20,073 bases of DNA, taken from the NCBI GenBank assembly GCA_044375105.1, contig JBILNK010000067.1:1-20073 (forward strand), written 5' to 3'. Below the pieces are notes generated by a model. It searched no databases and was not told the DNA's origin. It worked only from the letters and a program-made list of their open reading frames with translations. Shown in pieces: positions 1 through 7,038 of this stretch (positions are counted from its first letter, which is position 1; each line of letters begins with the position of its first letter). This DNA is from JBIKLM01 sp044375105 (lineage in GTDB: Bacteria > Planctomycetota > UBA1135 > GCA-002686595). The position numbers and the translations under genes were made by a program.

Positions 1-864
1 GTGTTCGATTTCGGCCAGGCCGACCGCGGCCAAGCGCCGGCACTGTCGATGGTCGATCCCCTGCGCTTGTCGATCCCGGCCCGCGACGGGCTGGCCCTCG
101 ACGGGACCCTGCTGCTGCCCCCGGGCAACGGCAGCGACCCGGCGCTGCGCTATCCGATTTTCCTCGACACCTACTCGGGGCCGGACGCGCCCACGGTCGC
201 CAACCGCTATCGGCCCTCGGCCTGGCTGCAGTTCCTGGCCCAGCGCGGCTGCCTGGTGCTGCAGGTCAACGTGCGCACCGCCAGCGGCCGCGGGCAGGCC
301 TTCACGGGGCTCGTCTATCGGCGCTTCCTGGAGCTCGAATTGGCCGATCTCGAGGCCGCCGTGGCCTTCGTGCTCGAGCGCTATCAGGGCGATCCGAGCC
401 GCGTCGCGCTCTCCGGCTGGAGCTACGGGGGCTCGATCACGGCCTACGCGCTGACCCACTCGAAGACCTTCAGCCTGGGCTTCGCCGGGGCCGGCGTCTA
501 CGACTGGCGGCTCTACGACTCGATCTACACCGAGCGCTACATGCAGACCCCGGACCTGAACCCGGATGGCTATCGGCAGAGCTCGGTGATCGAAGCAGCC
601 AAGGAACTCTCCGGTCACCTGGTGCTGCTGCACGGCACGATCGACGACAACGTGCACCTGCAGAACACGATCCAGCTGGTCGATGAGCTGCAGAAGGCCG
701 GCAAGCAGAACTTCGAGCTGATGCTCTATCCCAACGCGCGCCACGGCGTCTCCAGCAAGCACCGCTTGCCGTACATGTGGGGCGTTTTGCGGCGCGAATT
801 CGGGCTTCCGGCGGCCCCGGCGGCCGCGCCGGCCCCCGCGGAAGCTCCCCTGGACGGCCGCTGA
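1..864 (+). CDS. S9 family (DPP-IV type) serine peptidase, C-terminal catalytic part, 5' truncated
   Basis: This is the alpha/beta-hydrolase domain of a prolyl-oligopeptidase-family (S9) peptidase of the dipeptidyl-peptidase IV type, which removes N-terminal dipeptides from peptides. The reading frame is open from base 1, so the GTG at position 1 need not be the start. Known family members carry a large N-terminal beta-propeller, expected upstream of the window. The visible 287 residues contain the nucleophile motif GWSYGG (Ser141 in this numbering), the DPP-IV-like YTERYM stretch (residues 176-181), the acid in GTIDDNVH (Asp215) and the catalytic histidine in NARHGV (His248), so the triad looks complete. 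A Pro/Ala-rich tail follows residue 270. The TGA stop at 862-864 overlaps the ATG of the next gene (TGATG), suggesting translational coupling. Location (periplasm or cytoplasm) cannot be judged because the N-terminus is missing. Confidence 0.92.
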   Translation: MFDFGQADRGQAPALSMVDPLRLSIPARDGLALDGTLLLPPGNGSDPALRYPIFLDTYSGPDAPTVANRYRPSAWLQFLAQRGCLVLQVNVRTASGRGQAFTGLVYRRFLELELADLEAAVAFVLERYQGDPSRVALSGWSYGGSITAYALTHSKTFSLGFAGAGVYDWRLYDSIYTERYMQTPDLNPDGYRQSSVIEAAKELSGHLVLLHGTIDDNVHLQNTIQLVDELQKAGKQNFELMLYPNARHGVSSKHRLPYMWGVLRREFGLPAAPAAAPAPAEAPLDGR

Positions 865-1841
865 TGGGCGCTGCGGAAGCGGATCGGGGGCCCCGGGCCG
901 GGTCCGACCCGGGCCTCGCGGAGGCTCGGGAGCGCGCAGAGCAGCAGTGCGCGCCCGCGCTGCTGCTGGTGCGTCCGGCGCAGCCCTCGTCCAACGCTGA
1001 GACGCGGGCCAGCAACTCCTTCCAAGGGGCGGCGCCGCCCGATGCCGCGCGCCGGGCGCGCGCCGAGTTCGAGGGTTTCCTGGCCGCCCTGGCCGCGGCC
1101 GACATCCAGACCTGGGTGCTGGACGAGCCCGCCCTGGACCCGCTGCCGGACAGCGTGTTCCCCAACAACTGGTTCAGCACCCACCCGAGCGGCGAACTGG
1201 TGCTCTATCCGCTGCTCTCGCCCCTGCGTCGACGCGAGCGCCGCCCGGCCTTCATCGAGCGCATCGCCGCCCTGGCGGGCAGCCGCGAGATCCTGGATTG
1301 GAGCGCCGAGGAGCGCGCCGGCCGCTGCCTCGAGGGCACCGGCAGCCTGGTGCTCGACCATCCGGGTCGGCGCGCCTTCGCGGCGCTCTCGCCGCGCACG
1401 GAGCGCGCGCTGGTCGAGCGCTTCGGCGCGCGCTTCGGCTACCGGCCGGTGTGTTTCGAGGCCTGGCACCGCGGGGCGCCGATCTACCACACCAACGTGG
1501 TGCTGTCCCTGGGTGCCGAGCTGGCGCTGCTCGTGCGCGAGGTGCTGCGGGACCCCGGCGAGGTGCTGGCCGAGCTCGAGGCCAGCGGCCGCCGGGTGCT
1601 CGAGCTGACCGCGGCCCAGATGGAGCGCTTCGCCGCCAACGCGCTCGAGGTGCGCACGCGCACGGGCCAGCGCCGCTGGGTGCTCTCGAAGAGCGCCTTC
1701 GAGGCCCTCGACGCCGCGCAGCGCGCGGCCCTCTCGTCCGCCGGGCCGCCGGTGGTGGCCGAACTCGGCACGATCGAACTGCTGGGCGGCGGCAGCGCCC
1801 GCTGCATGCTGGCCGAGCTCTGGCCGCGGCAGGGGAGCTGA
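864..1841 (+). CDS. ctlX: Citrulline hydrolase / arginine-deiminase-related protein (CtlX-like)
   Basis: This protein of 325 residues belongs to the amidinotransferase/DDAH-like guanidino-group-modifying fold. It most resembles CtlX-type citrulline hydrolases, which split citrulline to ornithine, CO2 and ammonia. Visible family signatures are LLLVRPAQ (33-40), VFPNNWFSTH (98-107), LYPLLSPLRRRERR (114-127), LEGTGS (156-161), the histidine motif IYHTNVVLS (His209) and a C-terminal GGGSARCMLAE with the presumed nucleophile Cys314. All expected catalytic elements seem present. The ATG at 864 overlaps the peptidase stop as TGATG and is the only good start in this frame. It gives about 30 residues before the usual family start, which I accept with moderate confidence. 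Pairing with a peptidase fits amino-acid catabolism (inference). DDAH or another arginine-derivative hydrolase activity remains possible. Confidence 0.88.
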   Translation: MGAAEADRGPRAGSDPGLAEARERAEQQCAPALLLVRPAQPSSNAETRASNSFQGAAPPDAARRARAEFEGFLAALAAADIQTWVLDEPALDPLPDSVFPNNWFSTHPSGELVLYPLLSPLRRRERRPAFIERIAALAGSREILDWSAEERAGRCLEGTGSLVLDHPGRRAFAALSPRTERALVERFGARFGYRPVCFEAWHRGAPIYHTNVVLSLGAELALLVREVLRDPGEVLAELEASGRRVLELTAAQMERFAANALEVRTRTGQRRWVLSKSAFEALDAAQRAALSSAGPPVVAELGTIELLGGGSARCMLAELWPRQGS

Positions 1842-1851
1842 CCGGCTGAGC

Positions 1852-1879
1852 AAAAAATCGGCTCGGGCAGCGCCCGAGC
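1852..1879 (-). terminator. Terminator-like hairpin facing the minus strand, just after ctlX
   Basis: A perfect 8-bp GC stem, GCTCGGGC (1861-1868) and GCCCGAGC (1872-1879) with loop AGC, lies next to a run of six A at 1852-1857. Read on the minus strand this is a stem, a 3-nt spacer and TTTTTT, the textbook intrinsic terminator. On the + strand no T-run follows, so it may act only as an mRNA 3'-end stabiliser for the upstream pair. No minus-strand gene is seen nearby. Confidence 0.5.
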
Positions 1880-1902
1880 GGTCAGACCAGCCCGTCAGCA
1901 GA

Positions 1903-1934
1903 CCTTTGGGCCGCCATCCGGCGGCCGCAGAGGC
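1903..1934 (+). repeat. 32-bp dispersed hairpin repeat, copy 1
   Basis: The unit reads CCTTTG, then GGCCGCC, loop ATCC, GGCGGCC, a bulged G, CAGAGG and a final C. It folds into a 13-bp stem with one G-U pair and one bulge. Copy 2 (4086-4117) differs only in one loop base. Both copies begin about 60 nt after the stop codon of the preceding gene (61 and 57 nt). It resembles a REP-type intergenic palindrome. A function in termination or mRNA stability is inference. Confidence 0.75.
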
Positions 1935-2332
1935 TGGGATCGTCGCTGCGCGCCAGTTTTCCCCAGCGCCTGCGCGGCGCACCGGCCCGAGTCCGCGGGT
2001 TCGAGGGGCCCGGCCCGGGCCCGCGCTCCCGTCGGCTCGCCGTCGATCGCGGGCCGTCCGCGGCGGCGCGCCCGGGCGGCAGGGCCGGGGAGCCCAGCCC
2101 CTGCGAACGGCCCGGACCCCGCTGGATCGGGGCCCGCCGGCCCGCTGGGTCCGAGCCCAGGCGATCGGGTGCGTTGCGGGGCGCTCGGGCGCGTCGACGG
2201 CCTTGCCGCACGAGCCGTCGCCGAAGCGAGCCATCGCTCCCCACGGCCCGCGCGGCCGCCGCGGCCGCGTTGGGCGCCGTTTCGGGTCGGAGAGCCCCGG
2301 GACCGCGGCGATACCCGGCTGCCCCTGGCGGG

Positions 2333-2338
2333 TAGGCT
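2333..2338 (+). promoter_or_regulatory. Putative -10 element TAGGCT for the gspE/pilT block
   Basis: TAGGCT fits the TAnnnT -10 pattern and resembles hexamers found before other spacer-preceded genes in this window. It lies 31 nt before the ATG at 2370. I see no recognisable -35 box. TA steps are rare in this sequence, which makes the match more notable but does not prove it. Confidence 0.4.
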
Positions 2339-2369
2339 CTGCCGCAGCGCCGCCGCGACCCACCCCACG

Positions 2370-4028
2370 ATGCCCGCCAACGACCTCGCCGGCCTGCTGA
2401 TCCAGAGCCAGTTGATCAACGAAGCCGACCTGCGCCAGGCGGTCGAGCTGTCGAGGTCCCGCAACCTGAGCCTGTCGCAGGCCCTGGTGCAGGGCGGCAA
2501 GGTGGCCGAGGCCCAGGTGGCCCGGGCCGAGGCCAAGCTGGCCGGCCTGCCCTTCGTGGACCTGACCAAGGGCAAGCCCCAGCAGGCCCTGCTGGACCTG
2601 GTGCCGGCCGAATTCGCGCGCGAATTCGAGATCCTGCCGGTGGCCGAGTCGGGCGGCAAGCTGATCGTGGCCCTCGGGGACCTGTCGCGCCGCAGCCTCG
2701 CGGAGCAGCTCGAATTCCAGCTGGGCCGAGCGGTCGGCGTGGCCCTGGCGGCGCCCACGGCCCTCAAGTCGGCGGTCGAGGCGGCCTACGGGTCGGCCCG
2801 GGCGCCGGCGCCCGCGGAGGCCAAGGCCTCGGCGGAGGACGCGCCGCTGATCCGGCTGGTCAACCGGCTGTTCGTCGATGCGCTCAAGAGCCGCGCCAGC
2901 GACATCCACCTGGAGCCCCACGCGGGCGGCCTCAGGGTGCGTCTGCGCATCGACGGCGTGCTGCGCACCGTGGCCGATCAGCCGCCGCACCTCTCGGCGC
3001 CCCTGCTCTCGCGCCTCAAGGTGATGGGCTCGATGGACATCGCCGAGCGGCGCAAGCCCCAGGACGGCCGCATCGCCGTGGAGGCCGAAGGCCGGCCGAT
3101 CGACGTGCGCGTCTCGATCCTGCCCAGCAACCACGGCGAGACCATGGTGATGCGCCTGCTCGACCGCTCCGCCAACCTGATCGGGTTGCCCGAGCTGGGC
3201 TTCCTGGCGGAGGACCAGGCCTGGTTCAACCGCCTGATCTCGCGGCCCCACGGCATCGTGCTGGTGACCGGCCCGACCGGCTCCGGCAAGACCACCACCC
3301 TGTACGGCGCCCTGGCGGCCCTCAACCGCTCCGACGTCAAGATCCTGACCGCCGAGGACCCGGTCGAGTACCACATCAGCGGCATCAACCAGATCCAAGT
3401 CAATGCCAAGCAGGGCCTCAGCTTCGCGCGCATCCTGCGCGCCATGCTGCGCGCGGCGCCCAACGTGATCCTGGTGGGGGAGATCCGCGACCTCGAAACC
3501 GCCGAGGTGGCCATCCAGGCGGCTTTGACCGGGCACCTCGTGTTCTCGACGCTGCACACCAACGACGCGCCCAGCGCGGTCACGCGGCTCGTCGACATGG
3601 GCGTGGCCCCGTTCCTGGTCTCGGCCGCGCTGCAGGGCGTGGTGGCCCAGCGGCTGGTGCGGCGCCTGTGCCCCTCCTGCGCCAAGCCGGCGCGGGCCAG
3701 CGAAGAGGAACTGCTCTCCCTGGGCCTGCCGCTGGTTCCCACCGAGCTCAAGCGCCCCGCCGGCTGCTCCCTGTGCGAAGGCAGCGGCTTCAAGGGCCGC
3801 ATCGGCCTGTTCGAGCTGTTCGAGCTCGATGCAGAGGCCCGCGACCTGGTCTTCGGGCGCGCCTCGCTCGAGCGCCTGCGCAGCCACGCGCTCTCGGCCG
3901 GCAAGCTGCGGCCGCTGCTGGTCGACGGCGCCCGCAAGGTGATCGCCGGCCTGACCTCGCCCTCCGAGGTCCTGCGCGTGACCCGCGCCGCGGCCTCGCT
4001 CTCCGAATTGGCCGAACGCAGCGGCTGA
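2370..4028 (+). CDS. gspE: GspE/PilB-family assembly ATPase (first copy)
   Basis: This is a cytoplasmic hexameric ATPase of type II secretion or type IV pilus assembly, powering pilin/pseudopilin polymerisation through the GspF/PilC platform. The 552 residues match the usual length. An N-terminal MshEN-type domain (about 1-140, with the repeated IxxxQLI...ALV pattern) is followed by an Ala/Pro linker. Next come SRASDIHLEP (174-183), Walker A GPTGSGKTT (301-309), the Asp box TAEDPVEY (327-334), Walker B VILVGEIRD (366-374), the His box FSTLHTNDA (392-400) and a four-cysteine zinc motif (CPSC at 434-437, CSLC at 466-469). Oddly, the usual LRQDPD before Walker B is LRAAPN here. The ATG at 2370 was chosen because the MshEN domain starts there; the frame runs open upstream as non-coding-looking sequence. 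No Shine-Dalgarno is seen, only a C-rich leader. PilB versus GspE cannot be decided from sequence alone. Confidence 0.95.
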   Translation: MPANDLAGLLIQSQLINEADLRQAVELSRSRNLSLSQALVQGGKVAEAQVARAEAKLAGLPFVDLTKGKPQQALLDLVPAEFAREFEILPVAESGGKLIVALGDLSRRSLAEQLEFQLGRAVGVALAAPTALKSAVEAAYGSARAPAPAEAKASAEDAPLIRLVNRLFVDALKSRASDIHLEPHAGGLRVRLRIDGVLRTVADQPPHLSAPLLSRLKVMGSMDIAERRKPQDGRIAVEAEGRPIDVRVSILPSNHGETMVMRLLDRSANLIGLPELGFLAEDQAWFNRLISRPHGIVLVTGPTGSGKTTTLYGALAALNRSDVKILTAEDPVEYHISGINQIQVNAKQGLSFARILRAMLRAAPNVILVGEIRDLETAEVAIQAALTGHLVFSTLHTNDAPSAVTRLVDMGVAPFLVSAALQGVVAQRLVRRLCPSCAKPARASEEELLSLGLPLVPTELKRPAGCSLCEGSGFKGRIGLFELFELDAEARDLVFGRASLERLRSHALSAGKLRPLLVDGARKVIAGLTSPSEVLRVTRAAASLSELAERSG

Positions 4029-4079
4029 CCGTCGGAACGGGCCGCCCGGGCGCGACCCGAGCGGACCGATCCGACGGTC
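4027..4079 (+). other. Long inverted repeat overlapping the gspE stop codon
   Basis: GACCGTCGGA (4027-4036) and its perfect reverse complement TCCGACGGTC (4070-4079) enclose a 33-nt GC-rich loop. The left arm begins on the second base of the TGA stop, so the RNA would fold directly at the end of the reading frame. There is no T-run, so an intrinsic terminator is not supported. It is followed 7 nt later by copy 2 of the hairpin repeat. Confidence 0.5.
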
Positions 4080-4085
4080 CGCATG

Positions 4086-4117
4086 CCTTTGGGCCGCCCT
4101 CCGGCGGCCGCAGAGGC
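4086..4117 (+). repeat. 32-bp dispersed hairpin repeat, copy 2
   Basis: This is identical to copy 1 (1903-1934) except for a C in place of A at the first loop position (loop CTCC), so the full 13-bp stem is kept. It starts 57 nt after the gspE stop, inside the 170-bp gap before pilT. That gap shows no promoter-like TAnnnT, so pilT is probably co-transcribed with gspE and this hairpin would lie inside the mRNA. Confidence 0.75.
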
Positions 4118-4198
4118 CCGGCCCAGCCCAGCTTCTGTCGCTTTCCGCGACACCGACCCACCGGGCCGCCCGCCGCGGCCCAGACCCCGCCCCTCCGG

Positions 4199-5248
4199 AT
4201 GGACATCCAGGCCCTGCTCGATGCCGCGGTCAGCCGCGGCGCTTCCGACCTGCACTTGAATCCCGGCCGCCCGCCGGTGCTGCGCATCGACGGCAAGCTG
4301 GTCGAGCACGGCAGCGAGCGCATCGGGCTGGAGGCCTCGCGCGCCATGGCCGAGGCGCTCTGCCCGCCGCGGCACCTCGAGGAGCTCGATCGGCAGGGCT
4401 CGACCGACTTCGGCCTGGCGCACCGCAGCGGCAACCGCTTCCGCGCTTCGGTGTTCCGCCAGCGCAAGGGCCACAGCGCCGTGCTGCGCCTGATCCCCGA
4501 CCGCCTGCTCAGCCTCGATCAGATCGGTCTGCCCGAGCCCTGCCGGGCGATCCTGCGCCGGCCCCGCGGGCTGGTGCTGGTGACCGGCCCGACGGGCTCC
4601 GGCAAGACCACGACCCTGGCGGCCATGGTCGATTGGATCAACAGCCATCAGGACCGGCACATCGTCACGATCGAGGATCCGGTCGAGTACACCCACACCC
4701 ACAAGCTGGGCCTGGTGACCCAGCGCGAGCTGGGCGACGACGTGCCCAACTTCCCCGAGGCCCTGCGCCGGGCCCTGCGTCAGGACCCGGACGTGATCCT
4801 GCTGGGGGAAATGCGCGACCTGGAGACGATCTCGGCGGCGATCACGGCCGCCGAGACCGGACACCTGGTGTTCGGCACCCTGCACACCACGGGCAGCGCG
4901 CGCACGGTGGACCGGATCATCGACGCCTTCCCCGCCAACCAGCAGGAGCAGATCCGCGCCCAATTGTCGGTGTCGATCCAGGCGGTGATCAGCCAGGTGC
5001 TGCTGCCCAAGAAGGGCGGCAAGGGGCGCGTGGCGGCCTTCGAGGTCATGCTGATGACCCCGGCGATCGCCAACCTGATCCGCAAGAACGAGACCAACAA
5101 GATCCAATCGACGATCCAGACCTCGCGGCGCTTCGGCATGGTGACCCTCGACGACCATCTGATCGAATTGGTCAAGCAGGGGCAGGTCGAGCGCGAAGCG
5201 GCCCTCGACGCGGCCCAGGACCGTGCCGATCTGGAGGCGCGCCTGTGA
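4199..5248 (+). CDS. pilT: Type IV pilus retraction ATPase PilT
   Basis: PilT is a cytoplasmic hexameric ATPase that depolymerises the pilus to drive retraction and twitching. The 349 residues match PilT length and lack the long N-terminal MshEN domain and the zinc-cysteine motif of PilB/GspE. Visible are RGASDLHLNPG (13-23), Walker A GPTGSGKTT (130-138), the Asp box TIEDPVEY (157-164), RQDPDVILLGEMRD with Walker B (194-207), the His box FGTLHTTGSA (225-234), AIANLIRKNE (289-298, matching the AIRNLIRE motif needed for retraction in known PilT) and GMVTLDDHL (313-321). The ATG at 4199 immediately precedes the family N-terminus MDIQALL. The leader is C-rich without a Shine-Dalgarno. Its TGA overlaps the GTG of the next ATPase by four bases. 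Presence of PilT argues that the cluster serves a type IV pilus rather than only type II secretion. Confidence 0.95.
   Translation: MDIQALLDAAVSRGASDLHLNPGRPPVLRIDGKLVEHGSERIGLEASRAMAEALCPPRHLEELDRQGSTDFGLAHRSGNRFRASVFRQRKGHSAVLRLIPDRLLSLDQIGLPEPCRAILRRPRGLVLVTGPTGSGKTTTLAAMVDWINSHQDRHIVTIEDPVEYTHTHKLGLVTQRELGDDVPNFPEALRRALRQDPDVILLGEMRDLETISAAITAAETGHLVFGTLHTTGSARTVDRIIDAFPANQQEQIRAQLSVSIQAVISQVLLPKKGGKGRVAAFEVMLMTPAIANLIRKNETNKIQSTIQTSRRFGMVTLDDHLIELVKQGQVEREAALDAAQDRADLEARL
5233..5237 (+). promoter_or_regulatory. Shine-Dalgarno GGAGG for the second gspE
   Basis: GGAGG lies inside the pilT 3' end, 7 nt before the GTG at 5245. It supports that GTG, overlapping the pilT stop as GTGA, as the true start. 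It contrasts with the SD-less leaders of spacer-preceded genes. Confidence 0.65.
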
Positions 5249-6909
5249 AGGAGGCCAAGAAGCCCATCGGGCAGGTGCTGAAGGGCCTCGGCCTGCTGGA
5301 CGAAGCCGGCGTGCAGCGCGCCCTGGCCGAGCAGCGCACCCACGGGGGCCTGTTCGGTCAGCAGCTCTTGGCCCTGGGCCTGATCACGCCGGAGGGCCTC
5401 GCCCGGGGCCTGGCGGCCCAAGCCGGGCTGGAGTGGGTCGAGGCGCGCGCCCTGAGCCCCGAACCGGCCGCTCTGGAGCGCCTCGACGCCAGCCTGGCCC
5501 ACACTTTCCGGCTGCTGCCATTGCGCGAGGCGAACGGCGTCTTGACCGTGGCCCTCGGCGATCCGCTCAACACCGCCGTGCTCGAGGACGTGGCCTTCGC
5601 GACGGGCCTCGAGATCCGCCCGGTGCTGGCCGAACAACGCGCTCTGCTGGCCGCGATCCAGGCCAGCTACGGGGCCGAGCCGAGCCCCGAGGCCCTGGCC
5701 AAGGCCGCCGAGGGCCTGAGCTCCGACCCCAGCGAGGCGGCGGCTTCGACGCCGGTCGTTCGCCTGCTCAATTCGATCTTGAACCGCGCCGTGCGCGACC
5801 ACGCCAGCGACGTGCACTTCGAGGTCTTCCACGACCGCTTCCGGATCCGCTTCCGGGTCGACGGGGCGCTCTACGAGGTCGATTCGCCGCCGCGCCACCT
5901 GGCCAGCGCCCTGGTCAGCCGCATCAAGGTGATGAGCGACCTGGACATCGCCGAGACCAAGCTGCCCCAGGACGGGCGCATCCAGCTCAGCATCGACGGC
6001 CGCCCGGTCGACCTGCGCGTGGCGACCTTGCCGGGCATCTCGGGCGAATCCTGCGTGCTGCGCGTGCTCGATCGGTCAGCGGTCAGCCTGGATCTGGCCC
6101 AGCTCGGGTTCGACGAGCGCGAGCGTCGCCTGCTGCGAGCGGTCACCAAGCTGCCGTCCGGGATCGTGCTGGTGACCGGGCCCACGGGGTCGGGCAAGAC
6201 CACCACTCTGTACGCCCTGCTCAACGAGATCAACGATCCCGGCGTCAAGGTGATCACGGTCGAGGACCCGGTCGAATACGACATCGAAGGCGTGGTGCAG
6301 ATCCCGATCCACGACGACATCGGAGTCACCTACGCGGCTGTGCTGCGCACGGTCCTGCGCCAGGACCCCGACAAAATCCTGGTGGGGGAGGTGCGCGATG
6401 GCGAGACGGCTTCGGTGGCCATCGAAGCCAGCCTCACGGGCCACACGGTGTTCGCCACGGTGCACACCAACGACGCGCCCAGCGCGGTCACCCGGCTCCT
6501 GGACATGGGCCTCGAGCCCTACCTGCTCTCGGCCACCCTGGAGGTCGTGCTGGCCCAGCGCCTCGTGCGCCGCGTGTGCAGCGCCTGCAAGCAGACCTTC
6601 GAGCCCGACGAGGAGCTGCTGCGCGAGCTCGGGCCGGATGCGGGCCGGGTGCGCGGCCGGCTGCTGTCCTACGGCAAGGGCTGCGAGGCCTGCTTCCGCA
6701 CCGGCTATCGCGGGCGCATGGTGATCGCCGAGATCCTGCTGATGGACGAGACGCTGCGGCGCGCCATCCTGGAGGGCGAGTCGACCGGCGAGCTGCGCCG
6801 CCGGGCGCGCTCGGCCGGCATGCGCAGCCTGCGCGACAGCGGCCTGGACGCGGCCCTGGCCGGGGCCACGACCCTCGACGAGGTGCTGCGCGAGACCGGA
6901 GCTTATTGA
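5245..6909 (+). CDS. gspE: GspE/PilB-family assembly ATPase (second copy)
   Basis: This is a second 554-residue assembly ATPase, clearly paralogous to the one at 2370 but diverged. It has an N-terminal MshEN-type domain (about 7-142), RDHASDVHFEVF (184-195), Walker A GPTGSGKTT (312-320), the Asp box TVEDPVEY (338-345), canonical LRQDPDKILVGEVRD with Walker B (371-385), the His box FATVHTNDA (403-411) and the zinc tetracysteine motif (CSAC 445-448, CEAC 480-483). All motor motifs are canonical. The GTG start overlaps the pilT stop and has a GGAGG upstream. With PilT between two assembly ATPases and the platform protein downstream, the block looks like one pilus/secretion motor operon. The two ATPases may serve different pilus or secretion systems, or alternate on one platform (inference). 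Confidence 0.95.
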   Translation: MKEAKKPIGQVLKGLGLLDEAGVQRALAEQRTHGGLFGQQLLALGLITPEGLARGLAAQAGLEWVEARALSPEPAALERLDASLAHTFRLLPLREANGVLTVALGDPLNTAVLEDVAFATGLEIRPVLAEQRALLAAIQASYGAEPSPEALAKAAEGLSSDPSEAAASTPVVRLLNSILNRAVRDHASDVHFEVFHDRFRIRFRVDGALYEVDSPPRHLASALVSRIKVMSDLDIAETKLPQDGRIQLSIDGRPVDLRVATLPGISGESCVLRVLDRSAVSLDLAQLGFDERERRLLRAVTKLPSGIVLVTGPTGSGKTTTLYALLNEINDPGVKVITVEDPVEYDIEGVVQIPIHDDIGVTYAAVLRTVLRQDPDKILVGEVRDGETASVAIEASLTGHTVFATVHTNDAPSAVTRLLDMGLEPYLLSATLEVVLAQRLVRRVCSACKQTFEPDEELLRELGPDAGRVRGRLLSYGKGCEACFRTGYRGRMVIAEILLMDETLRRAILEGESTGELRRRARSAGMRSLRDSGLDAALAGATTLDEVLRETGAY

Positions 6910-6993
6910 CCGGAGCCCATCGTCCGGAGCCCATCGTCCGGGGCCCATCGACCGGGGCCCATCGACCGGGGCCCATCGACCGGGGCCCATGGA
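6910..6993 (+). repeat. Six-unit 14-bp tandem repeat after the second gspE
   Basis: Six contiguous 14-bp units start one base after the gspE stop. Units 1-2 are CCGGAGCCCATCGT, units 3-5 CCGGGGCCCATCGA, and unit 6 ends CATGGA. Units 3-6 contain the palindrome GGGCCC, giving an array of palindromes with 14-bp spacing. A related array with shorter units lies at 13667-13704. Being a multiple of neither 3 nor a helical turn, the period suggests slippage-prone intergenic DNA or a protein-binding array; the sequence cannot tell which. Confidence 0.9.
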
Positions 6994-7021
6994 GCGGCGC
7001 CCTTGCGGCCGCCCCGCCCGC

Positions 7022-7027
7022 TAGACT
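7022..7027 (+). promoter_or_regulatory. Putative -10 element TAGACT for gspF/pilC
   Basis: TAGACT followed by CTTTGCG lies only 11 nt before the ATG at 7039. If it is a -10 box, transcription would start about 5 nt before the ATG, giving a nearly leaderless mRNA. A TTGCGG at 7003-7008 is a possible -35 but its 13-bp spacing is too short to trust. Confidence 0.45.
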
Positions 7028-7038
7028 CTTTGCGACCC

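Larger units (their letters stand above)
1842..2369. other. 528-bp gene-free spacer between ctlX and the first gspE
   Basis: No reading frame here looks coding: the in-frame extension upstream of the gspE ATG (from 2169) translates to Arg/Pro-rich low-complexity sequence with no homology to the family's N-terminus. The spacer holds, in order, the minus-facing hairpin (1852-1879), the first copy of the 32-bp hairpin repeat (1903-1934), about 390 bp of very GC-rich sequence in which I see nothing, and a -10-like hexamer (2333-2338). Confidence 0.7.

Noticed and set aside
1990..2015. GGGTTCGA stretch resembling a tRNA T-arm
   Set aside because: No acceptor, D or anticodon arms can be fitted upstream, and the 3' side does not pair as a tRNA. 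A similar TTCGAGGGGCCCG at 17104-17116 is likewise isolated.
2169..2369. N-terminal extension of the first GspE
   Set aside because: The extra 67 residues are Arg/Pro-rich and the MshEN domain begins just after ATG 2370, preceded by a promoter-like hexamer inside the extension.
726..3887. 1053-codon open frame on the minus strand
   Set aside because: It spans two genes and a spacer, translates to His/Gln/Arg/Gly-rich sequence without domains, and is opposite strongly recognised ctlX and gspE. It is a high-GC shadow.
6910..6993. CRISPR array
   Set aside because: Units are contiguous 14-mers with no spacers, and there are no cas genes.
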